Positions 21,942 to 33,171 of a stretch of 64,000 bases of DNA are shown one piece after another. The position numbers and the translations under genes were made by a program. How positions within the stretch are numbered: the stretch's first letter is position 1; every line of letters starts with the position of its first letter. This stretch comes from Posidonia oceanica (taxonomy: Eukaryota > Streptophyta > Magnoliopsida > Alismatales > Posidoniaceae), in the NCBI GenBank assembly GCA_037176725.1, contig JAZBRS010000026.1, positions 149,679,501 through 149,743,500 on the forward strand, read 5' to 3'. Under the pieces are notes generated by a model, which worked only from the letters and a program-made list of their open reading frames with translations, ran no database searches and was not told the DNA's origin.

Positions 21942-23086
21942 TAACCAGACTCCAACTTTCGTTTTCGCTTTTCCACTTTGTGGCTTTCTCTTGTTTGCAT
22001 TGTTTCTTGCAGGTGTTTGCCTTACTTACTTGACTTGTTATCCATGCTTTGATATCATGCTTTATACCATGTTTGTATTCCTATCTTTACATATGCTTAC
22101 CATGCCTATCATAAGTCATGCCATGTTATACCTGTCTTTTGGATGTGTTGGGTGTTTTCCTTTTCACAAACCTTGTCACAACACTAACACATGCCATGCA
22201 CATGTTTTTTGACATGATGTTTGTTGTCATGGATGTTTTCTTCCCTTTTTGCAAATTAAGTCTAGGAATAATTAGAGACATGATTGCTTTCCCCCATGGT
22301 TTAATGAAAAAAACAAAACAAAACAACAAAAAAAAAAAATAATAATAACATAACAAAAAAAAAACAAGAAACTAAAAAATAAGGAAAATGCAAGGACAAA
22401 TAAGAATGTACCCTAGGCAAAACTAGAGCCAAATATTCACATTCATCCCTTTAATTAATAAAAAATCAAGTAAAAAATATTAAGCATACTTGCATACATG
22501 ATCATACTAGGGACATGCATATCTTCTCCTCTAAGTCCACATATTAGTTTACGAAGGACAGTCCCGGTCTTTTGTTCCATGACCATTAGCATGGGATGAG
22601 GTGTCGATCTATCTCCCCTTGTCCAAGGTCGTGTTGGTGTTAGTATGAGCTTGCTGCTACAGTAGGAGTTGAAGCTCCCAACGCACCACTCGTTCTCTGC
22701 CTGAGCCAAGATTTAGAACGGACACTTGATTTCTATCCTTGAGTCGGAGACCTATATCCCTTTGTGAGAGCCCAAAGTAGAACATCTATTAGGACACACT
22801 TAGATTGGTGAGAAAGCATATTAGAAAGCATTCATATGCATCATGCCACCCTAATAACATTTGCATTTGTCTTTTCGAGATCTGACACTTCATTTTGTGT
22901 GTTGTTATAGGTTAGAGGGTGAGTTTCTTAGTCGGAGTTCGAGTCGTTCCTTCCTTGATACCCCTATAGCGATATTTTCTCGGCCATCTTTTCTCGAGTT
23001 ATTCGTCATTTTTGACGATAGCTCCTTGTAGGTCTCATCCTCTTGGCTTTCGCCGCAATCCTATCCTCACTCGTTCACGATCATCC
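21942..23086 (+). other. Retroelement leader (5' UTR)
   Basis: About 1.1 kb between primer site and gag. It has many CATGCC/CATGC words at 22040-22230 and an A-rich tract at 22310-22380. A stretch at 22914-22938 is nearly identical to 3724-3748 in the GT47 region. The open frames here, on either strand, have no family features. Confidence 0.5.
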
Positions 23087-25143
23087 ATGGCTCAACGTGT
23101 TGGCGAACCTTCGCTTTCTGTTGCTTTAGAGGAGACCCCGTTGTCGACTCCTCTCTCCTTTGCTATCATTTCTGCTGTTCCTTCCTATCAGGCCTTCCAG
23201 TCTCAGATGCCTGGGAGTTTTACTCCGCTCATTTCAGGGCGTTGACCGACCTTTGCTAGTCCGCAGCCTGTCATTGAGTCTGTTTCGGTGACCGCCACTC
23301 GTGCTCTAGGTTTCCAGTTCACTGCTCCCCTTGCTTAGGGCTCTAACATTTTTAGCATCCACTCTGCTAAGTCCTCTTCTGATGTGGGATCCTTACCTTT
23401 TGAACAGTCTGTGTCCCAGCCATCTTTGGCATCTGATCCTTCACCGGTCCTGCACTTCAGTCTTCCCACTGACGGGACCCCCGATGAGCAGTATCAGCGT
23501 GTGATGGAGCTTGTCCAAGCACTGCAGGGTATAGCTCATACTATTCACCCACCCATGTTTCCACTTACTCTTGAGGTCCAACAACCATTTTCTGTGTTCC
23601 AAGCACACCCTACTGCACCTCCGCCTTGGCCATCGCCCCACCTTCTCACTACACCGGCGATGGGAGCGACATTCGTGCCTTTAGCACAGACACCACTTGA
23701 CACACAGCTTCCCCCTCTGGTATCTGGTGGTCAGTCCCTTGGGTTGGCGGGAGCACAAGACGCACAGACTTCGTCGCCTGGCACCATACCAGTGCAGCAG
23801 CTGTTGTTTCGTCATTCTGCATCCTACACAGCACAGTCTCCTGCATTTCACTTTTCTTTGCCTCCACAGGCCTTGCCTTCATCTTGCATACCACTTCCTT
23901 TAGCACCATCGCACGGGTACGTTGACCCTCGCACCATGGCACCAGGTGGTGTGATGGTAGACCCAGAGGACCCCTCAGGGGTAGCATATTCAGCGTACGT
24001 GACTCCTGCCCAACCTGCGCAGTTTCCATCGACAGTGCCCTCAGACACACTCCTTGCTAGAGTAGGTGATCTAGAGAGGGCACTACGATTATCGCAGGGC
24101 AGAGACCACCAGCCTTACCAATTTCGGGACCTCTGTTATTTCCCAGAGGTAGTACTCCCTGTAAATTTCCATGTTCCGGAATTCGAGAAGTATAATGGTA
24201 AGGGTTGCCCAATCTCACATCTCCGAGCGTACTACAGAGACCTTGCTCAGCTTCAGACTGACGATAGGCTCCTAATCCAGCTTTTCCAGAAGAGTCTAAC
24301 TGGCCCCGCGCTCAAATGGTTCACTTCCCTTGACATGGCCATGATTCGGACTTGAAACGACCTCAGCCAAGCGTTCCTAGAGCAGTACTCCTTGAATCTC
24401 GACTTAAACTCGAAGGGTGAGGATCTTGTCTCCACTAGGCAGAAACCCCATGAGGCATTTGGGGAGTATGTCGGCCGTTGGTGTACCCTCGCCTCATAAG
24501 TTCGAGATAGGCCCTTCGATGAGGAGTCTATTGAGATTATCATTCGGGGTGCACAACCGGATGTAGGGGGCTTGTTGAGCATCCAGCCTATCACCACATT
24601 CTCATCTTTGATTCGGGCAGCCATCCGCGTGGAAGGCTCACTCCGTAGCTTTCCCGCACTATCTGCATTGGCCAAACACAATAGTTGCAGCAGTAGCAAA
24701 ACAACGGCAACAACATTCCCAGGAGGAGAGATCCTCCGAAGTCCTCTGTTACATATGTTCAGTCCCATGCCACGCCAATCAATATGGTGGCTCAGCCCGG
24801 TCCGAGTCAGGTAGTATATACTCCAACACCTATGACACACACACCACACATCACTCCCATCACCCAGCCAGTATATCCTGCTCCACCGGTCTGGCAGGGA
24901 CACCCGGTGCAAAGACAGCCTCAACGCGCTCAGCGCAACTATACTCCATTGCTTGAGCCTTTGAGTGTAGTCTTTCCCAAGGTCGCATCACTCTTGAGGC
25001 TTCCAGAGGTCCGCCCAACGCCAAGTCCTCTTCCGCATTGGTACAATACGAACCTCTATTGCATTTTCCATCGAGCCATGGGGCACTCGACTGACAGCTG
25101 TTATACATTGCGGAATGCAATTCAGGACTTGATCGACCGCTAG
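23087..25143 (+). pseudogene. Gag polyprotein of the Tat-type element, broken
   Basis: Gag packages the element RNA into virus-like particles. The frame begins near 23087 (MAQRVGEPS), is interrupted by stops at 23243 and 23336, and is open 23384-24352. The N-terminal half is a Pro/Ser/Gln-rich linker. The capsid-like part begins about 24070 with RVGDLERALRLS and continues VPEFEKYNGKGCPISHLRAY and LLIQLFQKSLTGPALKWFTS. After a stop at 24353 it continues QAFLEQYSLNLDL, ending with a second stop at 24497. A shift to another frame is needed near 24784. The end carries a knuckle-like CIFHRAMGHSTDSC and LRNAIQDLID, as in Tat Gag-protease junctions. It cannot be translated intact. Confidence 0.75.
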
Positions 25144-25318
25144 GTCATCATTATTGACACTCAGGAGGCAGCCTCCACTTTGGTGCCTTCACTTGCATCT
25201 GGCCTTACACCTCAGCACCCTAACATAGTCAACCAGCCTTTGCCTCCACACTCGAGCTCGGGAGGCGCTGGGCCCTCAAGAGTTCATTGTCTTTCCTTCT
25301 GAGCCTGCCACATCAGTA

Positions 25319-26656
25319 GTGGACCCCCTTGCTTTGATCCACCACTTCTCTGAGCCTTTTCCTACACATTTGTATCAGTCGGCTCTCGCTAGCTTCGAGT
25401 CGACAATTCATATGATACGATTGACTGCAGAGTCGGAGCGCACCACTGCGCCATCCGCCACATCGTCCCAAACTCAATCTCCTATCCGTCTATCGGCCCG
25501 ATCTCAGCTAGGGTTGTCTCCCTCAGCTCAATACTTGTCTCAATTTGTTTCCTCTCCTGCCAGCCTGCCTGTAGCCTCGTTGGAGCTAGCGGCTCACACT
25601 CCACTGGTCATCAGCCTGACTAGAGACAACTATCGTGTTCCATTTGATTATGCCACAGAAATGTGCGTAGAGATCACATGGTCTAGGAGAGTGTATCAAC
25701 CAGCAGCTTTGGCATCCAGACCTAGTTACCTAGGGCCAACTTCTTCACCTCCCGTGGGTCAGCTTGCTAGGACTTTCACAGTAGACAACCCAGCTCAACC
25801 CTCCACCTCATCCCCTCCTACTCTGAAGAAGGATCAGCCTTCTGCCGATATCACCGCTCAGCTGAAGAAGGTGAAGGCTGATATTTCCATCTGGGATCTC
25901 ATCCACACATCCTCAGAGCATAGGGAGGCCTTTCTTAGAGTTTTCCAGGCTGCCCATGTCTCTCCAGCCATTGAGCCTGATGTCCTCGAGACCATGATAG
26001 GCATGATTGCAGTTCCGCAAGTCATCTCTTTTTCAAGTGATGAATTGCCTCCGGCTGGGATAAACCATAACCAACCCCTGTTCATCACGGTGCAGCACAA
26101 GACTTTTCATATTCCCTTGACGTTGGTTGATAATGGAGCAGGCCTCAATATCTATCCTTTGCGCACAGCAAGCCGACTCGAATTCAAGGTCGAGGACATT
26201 ATGCCAGCTACAAAGGGAATGGCTGCCTTTGATAACACGCACCATGATGCACTGGGGATCCTAATCATCCCCCTCACCATAGGACCTGTGGTTTTTTATG
26301 TAGAGTTCTACATTGTTGATCTCGATTCTTCTTTTAATCTCCTACTTGGACGCCCTTGGCTCCACAAGCATCAAGTGATCCCCTCGACTCTCCATCGCAT
26401 GATGAAGTTCCGTTGGGGTGATGAGGTTGTCGTCGTCACGGAGGAAAACTTCGATAAGGAGAAAGTCGAGGCCGTTTCTTCCGTCTCTTCACAGACTATC
26501 CAGTTCGATCCTAAACCCTCTGATGTTCTTTTTCCAAAGGAGGACTTGTCCTCATCCGTTCGGTACATTGAATCAAGTCGTCTACACTTCGTCCATCCAA
26601 TACGAAGTTACACGAAAGGAGAGCTTGTCCTCATCTGTCTGGTACGCGGAATCTAG
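25319..26656 (+). pseudogene. Gag-Pro C-terminal part with retropepsin domain
   Basis: This 445-codon frame is open but begins after frame changes, so it is cut off from Gag. Residues about 185-235 (SIWDLIHTSSEHREAFLRVF) are a conserved helix preceding protease in Tat elements. The aspartic protease lies at about residues 245-375. Its active-site segment is LTLVDNGAGLNI, where Asp-Asn-Gly is the form commonly seen in this lineage, and the C-terminal LLLGRPWLHKHQVIPSTLH is the flap/exit motif. Directly after VVVTEENFDKE the frame runs into the 79-bp repeat array (from 26536) and finally stops at 26656. Reverse transcriptase should follow here and does not. Confidence 0.8.
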
Positions 26657-29600
26657 TAGGCGGGACTTCGTCCGTCAAGTGTGAAGTCGCGCGAAAGGAG
26701 AGCTTGTCCTCGTCCGTCCGGTAAGAGGAATTAAGTAGGCGGGACTTTGTCCGTCTCGTACAAAGTCACACGAAAGGAGAGCTTGTCATCGTCCATCCGG
26801 TAAGGGAAATCAAGGTGGCGGGACTATTTGCCACCGATATGAAGTCGCGCGAAAGGAAAGCTTATCCTCGTCTGTCCGGTACGAGGAATGAAGCGGGAGG
26901 GAGTTCTAATGTCCGGTACGAAGTCGCGTAAAAGGAGAGCTTGTCCTTGTCTGTCCGGTACGAGGAATCAAGCACACGTGACTTTGTTCATCCAGTACGA
27001 AGTCGCGCAATTGGAGAGCTGGTCCTTGTCCGTCCGGTACGAGGAATCAAGCATGCACGACTTTGACCGCCCGGACAAAGTCACAAGAAGGAGAGCTTGT
27101 CCTCGTCCGACCGATACGGGAATCAAGGAGGCGGGACTTCGTCCGTCCGGTACGAGGAATGAAGCAGGAGGGACTTCGACCGTCTGGTATGATGTCGCAC
27201 GAAAGGAGAGCATATTCTTGTCCGTCCGTTATGAGGAATCAAGCAGGCGAGACATCGTCCGTCCGATTCGAAGTCATGCGACAGGAGAGCTTGTCCTCGT
27301 CTGTCCGGAACGAGGAATCAAGCAAGCAGGAATTCGTCCGTCTGGACAAAGTAACAAGAAGGAGAGCTTATCCTCGTCCGTCTGGTATGAGGAATCAAGC
27401 AGGCGGGACTTCGTCCGTCCATTACGAAGTCGCTTGAAAGGAGGGCTTGTACTCGTCCGTCCAGTACGAGGATTCTACCAAGCAGGACTATGTCCTTCCA
27501 ATACGAAGTCGCGCGAAAGGAGAGAAAGTCCTTGTCCATCCAGTACGAGAAATAAAGGAGGCAGGACTTCGTCCATCCGGTACGAAGTCGCGTGAAAGGA
27601 GAGCCTGTCCCCATCCATCTGGTGCGAGAAATCAAGTAGGTGGGACTTCGTCCATCCGGTACGAAGTCGCGAAAATGCGGTGCTTGTCCTCGTCCATCCG
27701 GTACAAGGAATCAAGCAGGCAGGCCATCGTCCATCTGGTACGAAGTCGCAAAAATGGGGTGCTTGTCCTCATCCATCCGGTACATGGAATCAAGCAAGCG
27801 GGCCATCGTCCGTCCGGTACGAAGTCACGTCAAAAGGGAGCATGTCCTCGTTCGTCCGGTACGAGGAATCAAGCAAGCAGGACTTCGTCTGTCTGGTACA
27901 AAAACATGCGAATTTAGGACTTGTCCTCGTCCGTCCGGTACGAGGAATCAAGCAGGTGGGACTTTGTTCGTCCGATATGAAGTCGCGTGAAAGGAGGGCT
28001 TGTCCTCGTTCGTCCGGTACGAGGAATCAAGCAGGCGGGACTTCGTTCCTTCGGTACGAAGTCGCACGAATGGAGGGCATGTCCTCGTCCATTCGGTACG
28101 AGGAATCAAGCTGGTGGGACTTCGTCCGTCGGTATGAAGTTGCGCGAAAGGAGGGCTTGACCTCGTTAGTCCAGTCTGACAAAACAAGCAGGTTGGACTT
28201 TGTCCGTCCGGTCGCGTGAAAGGAGGGCTTGTCCTCGTGCGTCTGGTACGAGGAATCAAGCAGGCGGGACTTCGTCCGTCCGATACGAAGTCACACGAAA
28301 GGAGGGCTTGACCTCGTCAGTCTAATTCGAGAAATCAAGCAGGCTGGACTTCGTCCTTCCTGTAAGAAGTCACGCGACAAGAGGGCTTGTTCTCGTGCGT
28401 TGGGTACTAGGAATCAAGCAGGCTGCACTTCGGTCGTCCAGTACGAAATCACACGAAAGGAGAGCATGTCCTTGTCTGTCTGGTACGAGAAATCAAGTAG
28501 GCGGGACTTCATCCGTCTAGTACGAAGTCACGCGAAAGGAGAGCTTGTCCTCGTCCATCTGTTACGAGGAATCAAGCAGGTGCGACTTCGTCTGCCTGAT
28601 ACGAAGTCGCGCGAAAGGAGGGCTTGTCCTCGTCCGTCTGGTACGACAAATCAAGCAGGTGGGACTTTCTCTGTCCGGTAAGACATCACGCGAAAGGAGG
28701 GCAAGTCCTCCGTCCGGTACATGGAATCAAGCAGGCATGACTACGTCCATCCGGTACGAAGTCGAGCGAAAGGAGGGCTAGTCCTCGTCCATCTGGTACA
28801 AGGAATCAAGCAGGCTACACTTCGTCTGTCCTGTACGATGTCACCTGAAAGGAGAGCTTTTCCTCGTCCTTCCGAGACGAGGAATCTAGCAAGCAGGACT
28901 TCGTCTGTCTAGTACAAAGTCGCGCGAAAGGAGAGCTTGTACTCATCCATCCAGTACGTGGAATCATGTAGGCGGAACTTCGTCCGTCTAATACGAAGTC
29001 GCACGAAAGGAGAGCATGTCCTCGTCCGTCCAGTACGTAGTCGCACGAAAGGTACGCTTGTCCTCGTTCATCCAGCACGAGGAATCAAGCAGGTGGGACT
29101 TCGTCTTTCTGTTACGATGTCGCGCAGAAGGAGAGCATGTCCTCGTCCGGCTGGTACGAGGAATCAAGCAGACAGGACTACATCCGTCTGGTACGAAGTC
29201 GCGAGAGGAGAGCTTTTCCACGTCCGTCTGGTACAAAGAATCAAGCTGGCGGGACTTCGTCCGTCCGATACGAAGTCGCACGGAAGGTGGGCTTGTCCTC
29301 ATCCATCAGGTACAAGGAATCAAGCAGGCGGAACTTCGACCGTCTGGTACGAAGTCGTGCAAATGGTAGGCATGTCCTCGTCCATCCAATACGAGAAAAC
29401 AAGCAGGCAGGGCTTCTTCCATCCGGTACGAAGTTGCGCGAAAGGAGGGCATGTCCTCGTCCGTACAGTACGATGAATCAAGCAGGCTAGACATCGTCCG
29501 TCCGGTATGAAGTCGCACGAAAGGACTGCTTGTCCTCATCCGTCCAGTACGATGAATCAAGTAGGCTGCACTTCATCCGTCCAGTACGAGGAATCAAGTA

Positions 29601-31730
29601 GGCTGCACTTCATCTGTCCAGTACGAAGTCACACGAAAGGAGAGCTTGTCCTTGTCCATCCAGTTCGTGGAATCTAGTAGGCGGGACTTCGTCTATGCGG
29701 TATAAAGTCGTGCAAAAGGAGAGCTTGTCCTCTTCCGACCGGTATGAGGAATTAAGTAGGCGAGACTTCGTCCATCATGTTCGAAGTCGCACGGAAGGAG
29801 TGCTTGTCATAGTCCATCTGGTATGAGGAATCAAGGCGGCGGGATAATATCCCACCGGTACGAAGTCGTGCGAATGGAAAGCTTGTCCTCATCTGTCTAG
29901 TACGAGGAATGAAGCGGGAGGGACTTCTTCTGTCCGATACAAAGTTGCGCAAAAGGAGAGCTTGTCCTCGTTTGTCAGGTACGAGGAATCAAGCACGTGG
30001 GACTTCGCCCATCCAATACGAAGTCGCACAATCGGAGAGCTGGACTTCGTCCGTCCGGTACGAGGAATCAAGCATGCAGGACTTCGTCCATCCAGACAAA
30101 GTCACAAGAAGGAGTGATTATCCTCGTCCAACTGGTACAAGGAATCAAGCAGCCGGGACTTTGTCCGTCTGATACGAGGAATGAAGCGGGAGGGACTTCG
30201 ACCGTCTGGTACGAAGTCGCGTGAAAGGAGAGCATGTTCACGTCCCTCTGTTATGCGAAATCAAGCTGGCGGAACATCGTCCATTCGGTACGAAGTCGTG
30301 CGAAAGAAGAGCTTGTTCTCGTCCGTTCGATACGAGGAAACAAGTAAGAATGAATTCATCCGTCCAGCCAAAGTCACAAGAAGGAGAGCTTGTCCTCGTC
30401 CGTCCGGTACGAGTAATCAAGCAGGTGGGACTTCGTCAGTCCATTACGAAGTCGCTCGAAAGGAGGGCTTGTACTCGTCCGTTCGGTACGAAGATTCAAG
30501 CAAGCAGGACTACATCCTTCCGGTATGATGTCCCGCGAAAAGAGGGCATGTCCTCGTCCGTTTGGTACGAGGAATCAAGCAGGCAGGGCATCGTCTGTTC
30601 GAAACGAAGTCGCACGAAAGGTGGGCTTGTCCTTGTTCGTCCGCATCGAGGAATCAAGCATGCGGGACTTCGTCCGTCCCGTACGAAGTCGCATGAAAGG
30701 AGAGCTTGCCCTCGTTCGTCCGATATGAGGAATCAAGCAGGCGAAACTTCGTCCGTCCAGTACAAAGATGCGCGAATGGAGGACTTGTCCTCGTCTGTCC
30801 AGTATGAGGAATCAAAAGCTGGTGGGACTTCGTTCGTCCGATACGAAGTCGCGCAAAAGGAGGGCTTGTCCTCGTCCGTCCGGTGTGAGGAATCATGCGG
30901 GCGGGACTTCGTTCATCCGGTACGAAGTCGCCCGAGTGGAGGGCATGCCCTTGTCCGTCCGATACGAGGAATCAAGCAAGTGGGACTTCGTCCGTCTGGT
31001 ACGAAGTTGTGTGAAAGATGGGCTTGACCTCGTCAGTCCAGTCCGAGAAATCAAGTAGCCTAAACTTCGTCTGTCCGGTATGAAGTAGCGCGAAAGGAGG
31101 GCTTGTCCTCGTGCATCCAGTACGAGGAATCAAGCAGGCGGGACTTCCTCCATCCGGTACGAAGTTGCGCGAGAGGAGGGCTTGACCTCGTCAGTCCAGT
31201 CTGAGAAATCAAGCAGGTTCGACTTCATCTGTTCGGTATGAAGTCACGCAAAAGGAGGGCTTGCCCTCGGGTGTCTGGTACGAGGAATCAAGCAAGCAGG
31301 ACTTCGTCCATTCGGTACGAAGTCACGCGAAAGGAGGGCAAGTCCTCGTCCGTGCGGTACGAGGAATCAAGCAGGCGGGACTTCGTCAATCCGATACAAA
31401 GTCGCGTAAAAGAAGGGCTTGTCCTCGTCCATCAGGTACGAGGAATCAAGCAAGCGGGAGTTCGTCCCTCTGGTACGAACTCGCGCGAATGGAGGGCATG
31501 TCCTCGTCCATCCGGTACGAGGAATCAAGCAGGCGGGACTTCGTCTGTACGATACGAAGTCGCGCAAAATGAGGGCTTGTCCTTGTCCGTACATTACGAA
31601 GTCGCGTGAAAGGAAAGCTTGTCCACATCCGTGACTTCGTTCGTCCGTTATGATGTCACGCGGAAGGAGAGCATGTCCTCATCCGGATGGTACGAAGAAT
31701 CAAGTAGGCGGGACTACATCCATCCAGTAT
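26536..31730 (+). repeat. 79-bp tandem repeat array, block 1 (about 66 units)
   Basis: The unit is about 79 bp (for example equivalent bases at 27921 and 28000) and is GC-rich against AT-rich surroundings. Each unit holds two stem-loops with the same loop: CCTCGT-CCGTCCGGT-ACGAGG, then GACTTCGT-CCGTCCGGT-ACGAAGTC, joined by AATCAAGCAGGCGG and GCGCGAAAGGAGAGCTTG type linkers. Units differ by scattered substitutions, mostly transitions, and small indels. A 3,021-bp spaced pair of multi-unit segments (around 26883 and 29904) shows block duplication. Because 79 is not a multiple of three and the unit has few stops, long frames appear in several phases on both strands. I treat these as by-products, not genes. 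Confidence 0.92.
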
Positions 31731-33166
31731 TGTAGATATCCTATTTTCGCATTTCTGAAAGTTCTTTTGAGGATAGAGACCTTGAGGCGCCCCAAATCAC
31801 ATGTCTAAAGTGTTGATAACACATTTCTCAGATCTTCCGTAATTTCTTCGAAGCATCGCTTGATCCTACTTGACTCAGGTTGTTGGCTGTGGCAGAGCTG
31901 ACGCACTCAGACTCACAACAAGTCCGAGTACCTCAAGTGTCCTTCATTGTTACTTAGATTCGTGGCAGATTTGAGTTAGAGAAGATGTCTTCATGATTTC
32001 ATGGACTATCTGAAGTTTCCTGGCCTTTTATCTTGTTTTCTCTAGGCAAAACTTAAAAGTTAGAGCTAGAAATGATCTGAGCTTGCTAGTTGCCAGCTGT
32101 GGATGCGACATGGATAGACGCCCTTTCAACAGGCGACTAACAAAGGCATCATCATAGGAAGCGACTAACTGTCGTGGGCTCCATTAACCGCCTCTGGCAG
32201 TTGTTTTTGACGGTTATTTCCCACGATCCCCTCCACAGCTAGACGCCAACCTAACCGGTGACTAACGGTCGTGGAACTGCAACGGTTATTTCCCACGATC
32301 CCCTCAACTGTTAGACGTCAACATAAACGGCGACTAACGATCGTGGCCTCTATCAACCAAATTTCTACGGTTTTCCCCACGTTTGCTTCGGCGGTTGCTA
32401 GTCTTAGTCGCCCACCCATGAGGCGATTGACCATAACTGCCACTTTTCTTCTAGAAACTTCTATGTGTCAACCACCCACACCCCTGGAGTCTATAAATAG
32501 ACCCCGTGGGTCAGTGTTTGAACCCCCAGCCAAGTGTAAGAAAAACACTCCCTGTTAGTTCAAGAGAGAGAAATTCCCTTTAAATCTTTAGGATTTTGAG
32601 TTTCCACATTCAGAGAGCTAGAGTTTTCAATCCAGAAACTCTACCCCCTCCCATCTTCAAAAGAGGAATCCTAGCTTCCACTTTCAATCCAGAAACCCTA
32701 GGTCCTAGAGATCTTGAGCCAAGCCGGAGCTCCGACGGGCCTCCACTTCTAGTCCACTGCATACAGTACGAGGGTGAAGGGAGTATCTTCTTCCAATCTT
32801 TTTCATTTCATATTGCATTTCTTAAAATAGGACCCATAGCATATACATGCGCGGAACAATCCCTGGTTAGTATTAGATTTATTTGTTTCTATTATTCTCT
32901 GTTTGTTTTTGTTATCATTTACTACACACCAACTTATCTAGATCTCTTGTTTTGTTTATTTGTTTTGAAGGAAAGGGAACGCTCACGTAACACGATGAAG
33001 CCACTGGACGACATCCTGCCGTCGATCTAGTGAGCCAAGTACCCACATCATCTACATCTCCCCAGACGCCTTATCTGCCCATTAATAAGTGGCGATCACA
33101 TCAAGCTGTCAACATCGTGGAAGCACCGGCACCTTCATTCCAAGCACTCTCAAATCCACAACCACA
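31731..33166 (+). mobile_element. Solo LTR inside the 79-bp repeat array
   Basis: This 1,436-bp insert begins TGTAGATATCC and ends CAACCACA, the TG...CA pattern of LTRs. It is flanked by AGTAT (31726-31730) and GGTAT (33167-33171), a 5-bp target duplication with one mismatch. Removing it rejoins a 79-bp unit. It has a TATA box (CTATAAATAG, 32491-32500) preceded by three diverged repeats containing GACTAACNGTCGTGG (32163, 32260, 32332), which look like upstream promoter elements. No internal retroelement DNA remains, which fits LTR-LTR recombination. Open frames at 32271 and 32596 have no family features. Confidence 0.75.
32491..32500 (+). promoter_or_regulatory. TATA box of the solo LTR
   Basis: CTATAAATAG in a GC-richer context, followed by a short leader-like sequence; by position it marks the U3/R boundary. 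It could still drive transcription into the repeat block to its right. Confidence 0.5.
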
Positions 33167-33171
33167 GGTAT

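Noticed and set aside
24253..24924. Minus-strand frame of 223 codons in the gag region
   Set aside because: It is antisense to recognisable Gag sequence and has no family features.
26888..31609. Several long open frames in the repeat array as protein genes
   Set aside because: They occur in several phases on both strands, shift phase each unit and follow from a stop-poor 79-bp unit; no domain is recognisable.
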